Below are positions 44,555-50,910 of a stretch of DNA of 64,000 nucleotides, one piece after another; within the stretch, counting starts at the first letter, position 1, and every line of letters begins with the position of its first letter. Origin of the DNA: Lutimonas zeaxanthinifaciens (GTDB lineage Bacteria; Bacteroidota; Bacteroidia; Flavobacteriales; Flavobacteriaceae); contig NZ_CP129964.1 of the NCBI RefSeq assembly GCF_030503675.1, positions 1 to 64,000 of the forward strand, read 5' to 3'. Both the position numbers and the translations under genes were made by a program. The notes below the pieces were generated by a model. The model was not told the DNA's origin. It did no database searches and was given only the letters and a program-made list of their open reading frames with translations.

Positions 44555-44562
44555 TACTTTTG
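44555..44562 (+). promoter_or_regulatory. -7 promoter element of purD
   Basis: TACTTTTG matches TAnnTTTG exactly, 20 bases before the purD ATG. No -33 TTG at normal spacing. Confidence 0.5.
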
Positions 44563-44582
44563 CAGGCATAAAATCTGAATAC

Positions 44583-45854
44583 ATGAATATACTAGTTTTA
44601 GGTTCTGGTGGAAGAGAATGTACAATTGCATGGAAGCTCGCTCAAAGTGCTCAATGCGGGAATCTGTTTGTGGCCCCCGGAAACGCGGGAACCATCAAAT
44701 ACGCTAAGAATATTGACCTTAACCCAAACGATTTTGTGGCCGTAAAAAACGCGGTGATTGAAAATAATGTTCAAATGGTGGTCGTAGGCCCTGAAGATCC
44801 TTTGGTAAATGGTATTCATGATTTTTTTCTCGATGATGAGCATTTAAAGCTTGTACCGGTAATAGGCCCCCAAAAATATGCGGCACAACTCGAAGGGAGT
44901 AAAGAATTTGCAAAAGAGTTCATGTACAGACATGATATTCCTACAGCTCAGTATCAAAGTTTTACTGTGGATTCTTTGAAAGAGGGCCAGGAATTTCTGG
45001 AAACTTTACAACCTCCCTACGTACTTAAAGCTGATGGACTGGCAGCAGGTAAAGGAGTTTTGATTCTCGACGATTTGAATGAAGCGAAATCAGAACTTGA
45101 GGAGATGTTAGGGCATAAAAAGTTTGGAGCGGCCAGTTCGAAAGTGGTAATTGAAGAATTTTTAGACGGTATTGAAATGAGCTCATTTGTGCTCACGGAC
45201 AGTGAAAATTATGTTATTCTGCCTAATGCAAAAGACTATAAAAGAATTGGAGAAGGTGATGTCGGTTTGAACACCGGTGGTATGGGAGCTGTTTCTCCCG
45301 TCCCTTTTGCAGACGAGGAGTTTTTGTCTAAAGTTGAGAACCGAGTGATCAAGCCTACGATTGAAGGTTTAAAAAAAGACAATATTCCATACGTTGGATT
45401 CATCTTTATCGGACTTATACGAGTCAATAACGAACCCTACGTTATTGAATATAACGTTAGAATGGGTGATCCTGAAACCGAGGTTGTTATTCCGCGAATT
45501 CAGTCTGATCTTGTAGAACTGTTCAGAGCAACAACCGAGAAAAGATTGGACGAATTTGACCTGAATATTGACGGCAGATCTGCAACTACGGTTATGCTGG
45601 TTTCTGGCGGCTATCCCGAAGCATATGAAAAAGGGAAGGAAATAAAGGGGCTTGAAGAAATTGACAATTCCATAGTATTTCATGCCGGGACAAAACTTTC
45701 TGAGGATAAAGTGATTACGAGCGGAGGGCGTGTATTGGCAGTTACTTCTTACGGGGCTGATTTTAGATCGGCGCTGAAACAGTCTTACGATAATATTGAC
45801 AAAATTCATTTTGATAAAATGAATTACAGAAAGGATATTGGGTTCGATCTTTAG
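44583..45854 (+). CDS. purD: Phosphoribosylamine-glycine ligase
   Basis: A 423-residue ATP-grasp enzyme that joins glycine to 5-phosphoribosylamine, the second step of purine synthesis. N-terminal 'MNILVLGSGGRECTIAWKLA' (1-20) is the GARS signature, 'GPEDPLVNGIHDFF' follows (about 61-74), and 'YVLKADGLAAGKGVLIL' (about 145-161) is the ATP-grasp nucleotide loop. 'NTGGMGAVSPVPF' (about 227-239) and 'EYNVRMGDPETEVVIPRI' (about 293-310) carry the metal-binding Glu/Asn. Full length. It is the only purine gene here, so it is not part of a pur operon. Confidence 0.95.
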   Translation: MNILVLGSGGRECTIAWKLAQSAQCGNLFVAPGNAGTIKYAKNIDLNPNDFVAVKNAVIENNVQMVVVGPEDPLVNGIHDFFLDDEHLKLVPVIGPQKYAAQLEGSKEFAKEFMYRHDIPTAQYQSFTVDSLKEGQEFLETLQPPYVLKADGLAAGKGVLILDDLNEAKSELEEMLGHKKFGAASSKVVIEEFLDGIEMSSFVLTDSENYVILPNAKDYKRIGEGDVGLNTGGMGAVSPVPFADEEFLSKVENRVIKPTIEGLKKDNIPYVGFIFIGLIRVNNEPYVIEYNVRMGDPETEVVIPRIQSDLVELFRATTEKRLDEFDLNIDGRSATTVMLVSGGYPEAYEKGKEIKGLEEIDNSIVFHAGTKLSEDKVITSGGRVLAVTSYGADFRSALKQSYDNIDKIHFDKMNYRKDIGFDL

Positions 45855-45890
45855 TGTTTCAGTTTTGATCTTGATCCTTAAGCATGTATC

Positions 45891-46994
45891 TTGGGTCAAA
45901 GTATAGTATTGAATCAATCAATTGAAAATAAGAAAATTCTTGTTGCCCCTTTAAACTGGGGCCTGGGACATGCTGTGCGATGTATTCCGATTATCCAGGC
46001 ATTGAAAAATGATGGATTTATTCCTGTTGTTGCAAGTGACGGGGATTCCCTTTCATATTTGCGACAAATTTTTCCAAACCTTTCTAGTTATGAGCTTCCC
46101 TCAACAAGTGTGGAGTATACTTCAAAAGGAAGCCTTTTAAAATATAAATTGCTTCAACAGGCACCGGTTTTTTTGAAGACGGTATATAAAGAAAGAAAAT
46201 GTGTTCAGGAGATTCACTGTATTGAACAGCTGAGCGGGATTATTTCAGACAACCGCTTTGGAATACGCCTGGAGGGCATTCCAAGTATTTATATCACACA
46301 TCAGTTGCAGGTTCTCAGCGGATCTACAAGCAGATTAACCACGCGAATTCACGAGAATATTATTTCGAGGTTTGACGAATGCTGGGTACCGGATTTTCAA
46401 ATAAATGGATTAGCGGGCCTGTTGTCAAGGCCAAAGGCTAAAATGGAGAAGGTTCGATTTATAGGCCCCTTAAGCAGTTTCAAAAAGGAGAAAAAAGAAA
46501 AGAAAATTGATATTCTGGTTATTCTAAGTGGCCCGGAGCCTCAAAGAAGCCTGTTGGAATCCAAAATTAAAGAAGAACTGTCAGGTTTTAACGGCGTATG
46601 TCTTATCGTAAGGGGTTTGATAGAAAAGAAACAGGTTTATTCCAAACATAAAAATATCACGCTTGTCAATTTCATGCTTAGATCGGAACTTAAAAGTTCA
46701 ATTGCTGAAAGCCATCTCGTTATATCGCGTTCGGGTTACACAAGTATCATGGATTATTACATGATGGAAAGCAAAGCTTTCTTTGTACCAACTCCCGGTC
46801 AGAACGAACAAGAATATCTGGCAGAAAATCTAAAGGAACAGGGTGTTGCAGATTATTCCAGGCAGTCGGAATTCAGTTTGGATAAGGTTAAAAACTCAGA
46901 AACATTTAAGGGGTTTAAGCATAAAAAAACATCAAACCCTGACTTTGACAAGTCCCTGTTTGATGTTTTTAAAAAAACTTTTACATCTAAATAA
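45891..46994 (+). CDS. MurG-like (GT28-type) glycosyltransferase
   Basis: A GT-B glycosyltransferase-like protein of about 360 residues. The donor-acceptor loop 'ILVAPLNWGLGHAVRCIPII' (about 16-35) resembles the MurG/UDP-glycosyltransferase start, and the C-terminal half has 'HLVISRSGYTSIMDYYMMES' (about 277-296) and 'VPTPGQNEQEYLAENLKEQG' (about 302-321), the nucleotide-sugar-binding region of GT28-type enzymes. No ATG is available near the start. TTG at 45891 gives the listed frame, and TTG at 45909, just after a promoter-like TATCTTGG, is at least as likely. The last codons contain a terminator hairpin, and the gene overlaps the convergent MORN gene by 8 bases. Confidence 0.78.
   Translation: MGQSIVLNQSIENKKILVAPLNWGLGHAVRCIPIIQALKNDGFIPVVASDGDSLSYLRQIFPNLSSYELPSTSVEYTSKGSLLKYKLLQQAPVFLKTVYKERKCVQEIHCIEQLSGIISDNRFGIRLEGIPSIYITHQLQVLSGSTSRLTTRIHENIISRFDECWVPDFQINGLAGLLSRPKAKMEKVRFIGPLSSFKKEKKEKKIDILVILSGPEPQRSLLESKIKEELSGFNGVCLIVRGLIEKKQVYSKHKNITLVNFMLRSELKSSIAESHLVISRSGYTSIMDYYMMESKAFFVPTPGQNEQEYLAENLKEQGVADYSRQSEFSLDKVKNSETFKGFKHKKTSNPDFDKSLFDVFKKTFTSK
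46925..46975. terminator. Bidirectional terminator hairpin inside the end of the glycosyltransferase gene
   Basis: AAAAACATCAAAC (46925-46937) pairs perfectly with GTTTGATGTTTTT (46958-46970). Inside, GACTT (46941-46945) pairs with AAGTC (46950-46954) around a 4-base loop. A runs on the left become a 7-T run for the minus-strand MORN gene, so it serves that gene best. It lies within the convergent gene's coding sequence. Confidence 0.8.
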
Positions 46995-47337
46995 ATGACA
47001 AGTCAGCTGCATCAACTTCTTTGACATCAACAACTTTATTCGATTTGTAGGTCACTTCTTTTACTGATTCCTCACCTACCATATACCATTTACCTTCTTT
47101 GACTCCCTTATTATATAGGGCAACAACTTTGATCTTTCCCTCTTCATTATATCGAATCCATTTGTCGTGAAGTTTATCGTCTTTAAAATAACCAACTTCT
47201 TTTACCATTCCGTTATCGTGATAATAGGTAGCCTTTACCAGATCATCCTGCTTTTCAAAGGTTGGTTCAACGCTTTGAGCCGTTGCAGTAATTGTCATCA
47301 AAACACATATAACGAGGCCTGCCAGAAACTTTTTCAT
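46987..47337 (-). CDS. Secreted MORN/YwqK-like repeat protein
   Basis: A 116-residue exported protein with a signal peptide (MKKFLAGLVI to TATAQ) and at least three short 'YxxGxxKxxxYxxxxxxG' units: 'ATYYHDNGMVKEVGYFKDDK', 'WIRYNEEGKIKVVALYNKG' and 'EGKWYMVGEESVKEVTYKS'. Such MORN_2 repeats occur in proteins named YwqK antitoxin-like or, by error, nicotinic acid mononucleotide adenyltransferase; neither name is supported here. The ATG at 47335-47337 is chosen over an upstream TTG. It follows the phoR-like gene but has its own promoter, with a Pho-box-like repeat, so it may belong to the phosphate response. Confidence 0.8.
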   Translation of the reverse strand: MKKFLAGLVICVLMTITATAQSVEPTFEKQDDLVKATYYHDNGMVKEVGYFKDDKLHDKWIRYNEEGKIKVVALYNKGVKEGKWYMVGEESVKEVTYKSNKVVDVKEVDAADLSFI

Positions 47338-47372
47338 ACTATTCAATATTTGAATTTAATGGTATAAAATTA

Positions 47373-47380
47373 CAAAATTA
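47373..47380 (-). promoter_or_regulatory. -7 promoter element of the MORN-repeat gene
   Basis: Reads TAATTTTG on the minus strand, exact TAnnTTTG. A complement-strand TTG at 47404-47406, 23 bases upstream, lies inside the Pho-box-like repeat. Confidence 0.55.
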
Positions 47381-47399
47381 ACACAAAATAAACAATAAG

Positions 47400-47417
47400 T
47401 TTACAATAACTTAACAT
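47400..47417. promoter_or_regulatory. Pho-box-like direct repeat upstream of the MORN-repeat gene
   Basis: TTTACAA-TAAC-TTAACAT: two 7-base half-sites 11 bases apart with a 4-base spacer. It differs at only 2 of 18 positions from the repeat at 49276-49293. Located about 20 bases upstream of the gene's -7 box. PhoB binding is inferred, not shown. Confidence 0.5.
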
Positions 47418-47470
47418 TGGAATGCTGCTAATTATTGTTTTTTAAGGAGACTTCTTTAAAAAATATTGAG

Positions 47471-48502
47471 TTAAACGGCTTTGTTTAAGGTAAATGAAAA
47501 GGTTGAACCATGTCCGGGTTCGCTCTGTACAAAAACCTCTTGGTCATGGGCCTCCATTATGTGCTTAACAATAGCAAGGCCAAGGCCTGACCCTCCCTGT
47601 TCCCTTGATCGGCTTTTGTCTACGCGATAAAACCTTTCGAACAATCTTGGTAGATTTTCTTTTTGTATGCCTACACCATCATCTTCAAAATGAATGATCA
47701 TCTGATGAACGGAATGGGGCTCAATACTTACCAGCGTGCTTCCACCCAATTTACCATATTTAATAGAATTTGAAATCAAATTAATGGCCACCTGTTCTAT
47801 TTTTTCCTTATCGGCCCTCACCATAATCGGAAATGCATAGGGTTCCTTAAAATCGATTCGGATATTTTTTTTGCCGGCTTTCAGTTCGAATAATTCAAAA
47901 ACATCTGCAAGGGTCTTCACGATGTTGAAATCATCCTGTTCAAGTTTCATTCCCGATTCCAAACGGGCAATCATGTCAAGGTCCTTAACAATATAACCCA
48001 GTCTTTCGATACTTTTATTCGTTCTTTCGAGATACTTTTTCCTCAACTCGGGATCTTCAACAGAATCGTCCAGAACAGTGAGTAAATAACCTTGAGCTGT
48101 AAACAAGGGTGTTTTCAATTCATGAGAAACATCTCCCAAAAAATCCTTTCTAAAGTCATCTCGGTCATGTAACTGTTCGATCTCCTGATGTTTGGTTTCA
48201 GCGAATTTTTTAATTTTTTGAATAAAGCGTTCAAAATCCAATTCGCTGCTTCGGTTTTTAAGAACCGGCTCATTGTCAAAAAGATTGGATTCGTAGACAC
48301 GCTGCAATTGTAAATAGATAAATTTTTTCATCTGAGATATAAAAAGCATATATATCAAAATGAGATAAACTATCACCGCAAGTACGATTTCAAATGTGCC
48401 TGGATTAATAAAAAACCAAAAGAGAATTCCTATAAAGAGAAGAATAAAAACAGCGATCAGCCCTGTCCTTAGAGCCTGCTTTTGTAAAAGCGATAATTTC
48501 AT
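47471..48502 (-). CDS. phoR: PhoR-like sensor histidine kinase
   Basis: A 343-residue two-component sensor kinase. Two adjacent membrane helices (about 14-32 and 36-55) with almost no periplasmic loop precede a linker, as in PhoR, which senses through the Pst/PhoU complex. The HisKA phosphorylation site is His in 'GDVSHELKTPLFTAQGYLLT' (about 123-142). The HATPase core shows N box 'AINLISNSIKYGKLGG', G1 'FEDDGVGIQKENL' and G2 'GSGLGLAIVKHIM'. No PAS domain is evident. Start is the ATG at 48500-48502, not an upstream TTG. It follows the phoB-like gene by 24 bases in the same operon. Confidence 0.85.
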   Translation of the reverse strand: MKLSLLQKQALRTGLIAVFILLFIGILFWFFINPGTFEIVLAVIVYLILIYMLFISQMKKFIYLQLQRVYESNLFDNEPVLKNRSSELDFERFIQKIKKFAETKHQEIEQLHDRDDFRKDFLGDVSHELKTPLFTAQGYLLTVLDDSVEDPELRKKYLERTNKSIERLGYIVKDLDMIARLESGMKLEQDDFNIVKTLADVFELFELKAGKKNIRIDFKEPYAFPIMVRADKEKIEQVAINLISNSIKYGKLGGSTLVSIEPHSVHQMIIHFEDDGVGIQKENLPRLFERFYRVDKSRSREQGGSGLGLAIVKHIMEAHDQEVFVQSEPGHGSTFSFTLNKAV

Positions 48503-48526
48503 TCCCAAATATACGGGAACTGTGGC

Positions 48527-49213
48527 TTAAACTACAAATTTATAACCAACTCCTTTTATGGTTCGTATGAAGTCGTCACCAATTTTTTCACGAAGTTTTC
48601 TGATATGAACATCTATTGTTCTCCCACCTACGATTACATCCTGACCCCATACCGTTTTCAGGATGATCTCCCTGTTAAATACTTTATTCGGAACGCTGGC
48701 TAATAAACAGAGCAATTCAAACTCTTTTCTGGGAAGCGTAATTTGCTTTCCGTCTATTTCTACAAAGTATTGATCTTTATTAATTGTAATTCCATCAAAT
48801 CGAAGAACGTTCTCTTGCTTTTCCTCCTTCGAGCTCAAACGCCTAAGCAAACCTCTGACCTTACTCACAAGAACTTTTGGTTTAACGGGTTTTGTAATAT
48901 AATCGTCGGCCCCTGCTTCGAATCCTGCAACCTGAGAGTAGTCTTCGCCGCGTGCAGTAAAAAAAGCGATAATTACATTTTCCAGACCTTCAATATTTCT
49001 TATTTTTTCACAGGCTTCAATACCATCCATTTCGGGCATCATTATGTCCAATAGAATCAAATGAGGTCTAATTACCTTGGCATTGATAACCGCTTCACTT
49101 CCATTACTGGATTTAAAAACCTGATAGCCCTCTTTTTGAAGATGAAAACCCACGATTTCCAAAATATCGGGTTCATCGTCAACCAACAAAATCTTAATCG
49201 ATCCATTATCCAT
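48527..49213 (-). CDS. phoB: PhoB-like winged-helix response regulator
   Basis: A 228-residue OmpR/PhoB-family response regulator. The receiver domain (about 7-122) has the acidic pair in 'LLVDDEPDILEI' (about 10-21), the phosphoacceptor Asp in 'HLILLDIMMPEMDGIEACEK' (about 51-70) and the Lys in 'YITKPVKPKVLVSKV'. The winged-helix DNA-binding domain (about 135-228) ends 'GGRTIDVHIRKLREKIGDDF' and 'RTIKGVGYKFVV'. Pairing with a PhoR-type kinase, and the Pho-box-like repeats around it, support the PhoB call over other OmpR-type regulators. It is divergent from the lipoprotein/TonB-receptor operon. Confidence 0.87.
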   Translation of the reverse strand: MDNGSIKILLVDDEPDILEIVGFHLQKEGYQVFKSSNGSEAVINAKVIRPHLILLDIMMPEMDGIEACEKIRNIEGLENVIIAFFTARGEDYSQVAGFEAGADDYITKPVKPKVLVSKVRGLLRRLSSKEEKQENVLRFDGITINKDQYFVEIDGKQITLPRKEFELLCLLASVPNKVFNREIILKTVWGQDVIVGGRTIDVHIRKLREKIGDDFIRTIKGVGYKFVV

Positions 49214-49241
49214 ACAACTTTTCTTTAGATAAAATCAAATA

Positions 49242-49249
49242 CAAAAATA
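49242..49249 (-). promoter_or_regulatory. -7 promoter element of the phoB-phoR operon
   Basis: Reads TATTTTTG on the minus strand, exact TAnnTTTG, 28 bases before the ATG. No standard -33, which fits an activator-dependent promoter. Confidence 0.45.
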
Positions 49250-49275
49250 GGCAAATTTGACCCTTTTCCATGTAG

Positions 49276-49293
49276 TTAACAATAACTTAATAT
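49276..49293. promoter_or_regulatory. Pho-box-like direct repeat 1 in the phoB/lipoprotein intergenic region
   Basis: TTAACAA-TAAC-TTAATAT, two 7-base half-sites at 11-base period. A further half-site-like GTAACAC follows at 49295-49301. Positioned between the divergent promoters, 26 bases upstream of the phoB -7 box. Confidence 0.55.
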
Positions 49294-49338
49294 AGTAACA
49301 CTGTGTATTTGATTTATTGATTGAGTTTTAAAAAGCAC

Positions 49339-49372
49339 TTAACATTTCTGTAACATATGATCTTCAAATTTG
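49339..49372 (+). promoter_or_regulatory. Pho-box-like direct repeat 2 with -7-like box, lipoprotein promoter
   Basis: TTAACAT-TTCT-GTAACAT (49339-49356) is a 7+4+7 direct repeat with 11-base period, as in PhoB boxes. Eight bases downstream lies CAAATTTG (49365-49372), one base off the -7 consensus. This replaces the -33 element, the layout of a class II PhoB-activated promoter. Confidence 0.6.
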
Positions 49373-49414
49373 CAACAGAAATTTTAAATCAATTATTCTA
49401 ACAAAGACTAAAAA

Positions 49415-50803
49415 ATGAAAAAATTAATTCTTTCAACACTATTTGTAACATTTGCCTTTATAAGCAGCTGCAGCGATGAAGCGAGAGATACATCTACTTG
49501 CTTTAATGGTATTCAAGATGGTACCGAAACAAGGGTTGATTGCGGGGGGCCTGATTGTGCCCCATGTCCAACATGTGACGATGGTATTCAAAACGGAGGA
49601 GAAACGGGAATTGACTGCGGGGGGCCTGATTGTGCTCCGTGTGAGGGCTTGATTGTAAAGTCCGGAATGTTAACCGCAAACGAAAAATGGACTTCAAACA
49701 ATATTTATCAATTATCGGGAAAAGTTGTAGTAGATGACGGGGTTACCCTGGAAATTGAACCGGGAACCATTATCAAAGGGCAGCAAGGAATAGGATCTTT
49801 GGCTTCTGCCTTGATCGTTGCCAGAGGAGGTAAAATTATGGCTATGGGAACCGCAGAGAACCCTATTGTCTTTACCTCAGTTCAAGATAATATATCTATA
49901 GGCCAAAAGGCTGGTACCAACTTAAGTGAACTCGACCAGGGTCTTTGGGGTGGAGTATTGATCCTCGGGTACGCCCCTGGGTCATTTAAAGGCGACGTTA
50001 AAGAGGTTCAGATCGAAGGTATTCCAGCTGGTGATACCTACGGATTGTACGGAGGAGAAGATCCGGAAGACGATTCAGGGGTTTTCCAATATGTCTCTAT
50101 CAGACATGGAGGCGCTTTGATCGGAGAAGGAAATGAAATCAATGGTTTGACCTTAGGTGGTGTCGGAACAGGTACGGTAATCAACAATGTTGAAGTTGTA
50201 GCCAATGTAGATGACGGAATAGAGTACTTCGGTGGAACTGTAAATACTGAAAATATGCTGGTATGGGCTCAGGGAGATGACGGTTTGGACATCGATCAGG
50301 GATATCAAGGGACAATTAGTAACTCGGTGGTGATTTTAGGAAACTCTTCGGACCATGGTTTGGAAATCGATGGGCCTGAAGGTTCTTCCCCGGGAGAATT
50401 TACATTGAACAATATTACTTTAATTGGAAATTCAGATACCCCAGGTGGAGAATATGCGGATTACAGAAGCCTTGCAATGGGTGCTTCAAACAATATCTAC
50501 GCTTATGGTTTTAAAGATGCTGCGGATGTGGAGTTAGACAATAATGGTGTTTCTCAGAAATTTTTGGATGGAAAGTTGACCTTTTCCAATTGGGAGATAG
50601 TTGGTTTTGACAACTCAATCTTTGTAGAAAAGGTTGCCAAAGATGACAATGATGAACCTATTGAAGAAAAAATCATTGTTAATCCTGACTTTACTGAAAG
50701 GGCAGCCGAATGGACAACTCAGGTTGAGCTGGGAGCCAACACGGTTGGAGCGAACTTTGGAGATTTTAATTGGACCTATGCAAAGGGGAAAGGTGCTTTC
50801 TAG
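49415..50803 (+). CDS. Surface-exposed beta-helix lipoprotein partnered with a TonB receptor
   Basis: A 462-residue lipoprotein. The signal peptide ends 'FISSCSDEA' (Cys about 19); acidic residues right after Cys-Ser resemble the lipoprotein export signal that sends Bacteroidota lipoproteins to the cell surface. Two tandem units 'NGIQDGTETRVDCGGPDCAP' and 'DGIQNGGETGIDCGGPDCAP' (about 29-75) form Cys-rich repeats. The rest is a right-handed beta-helix with 'NVDDGIEYFGG' and 'GDDGLDIDQGY' blades, ending 'FNWTYAKGKGAF'. Relatives are often mislabelled multidrug transporter. It is the first gene of an operon with the SusC-sized receptor and sits behind a Pho-box-like promoter. Role inferred: binding a phosphorus-containing ligand at the surface. 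Confidence 0.82.
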   Translation: MKKLILSTLFVTFAFISSCSDEARDTSTCFNGIQDGTETRVDCGGPDCAPCPTCDDGIQNGGETGIDCGGPDCAPCEGLIVKSGMLTANEKWTSNNIYQLSGKVVVDDGVTLEIEPGTIIKGQQGIGSLASALIVARGGKIMAMGTAENPIVFTSVQDNISIGQKAGTNLSELDQGLWGGVLILGYAPGSFKGDVKEVQIEGIPAGDTYGLYGGEDPEDDSGVFQYVSIRHGGALIGEGNEINGLTLGGVGTGTVINNVEVVANVDDGIEYFGGTVNTENMLVWAQGDDGLDIDQGYQGTISNSVVILGNSSDHGLEIDGPEGSSPGEFTLNNITLIGNSDTPGGEYADYRSLAMGASNNIYAYGFKDAADVELDNNGVSQKFLDGKLTFSNWEIVGFDNSIFVEKVAKDDNDEPIEEKIIVNPDFTERAAEWTTQVELGANTVGANFGDFNWTYAKGKGAF

Positions 50804-50833
50804 AGCATTTAAAAAAACAATAATTGAAAAGTC

Positions 50834-50864
50834 AATTGCTCACCCTGTTTGAAGGTGAGCAATT
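50834..50864 (+). other. Strong intercistronic hairpin between the lipoprotein and TonB-receptor genes
   Basis: AATTGCTCACC (50834-50844) pairs perfectly with GGTGAGCAATT (50854-50864), 11 pairs, 9-base loop. No T run follows, so it is not an ordinary terminator; RNA stabilisation or processing is more likely. Confidence 0.65.
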
Positions 50865-50910
50865 CGTCTGTAAAAAGGAAACAAAACAAACGAAACAGTA
50901 CGAATCAAAT

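Noticed and set aside
46987-47337. Toxin-antitoxin system (YwqK antitoxin label)
   Set aside because: MORN repeats only. The protein is secreted and no toxin-like gene is adjacent.
49415-50803. SusD-type lipoprotein or multidrug transporter
   Set aside because: No SusD/RagB helical repeats and no transporter helices. The body is a beta-helix with Cys-rich repeats.
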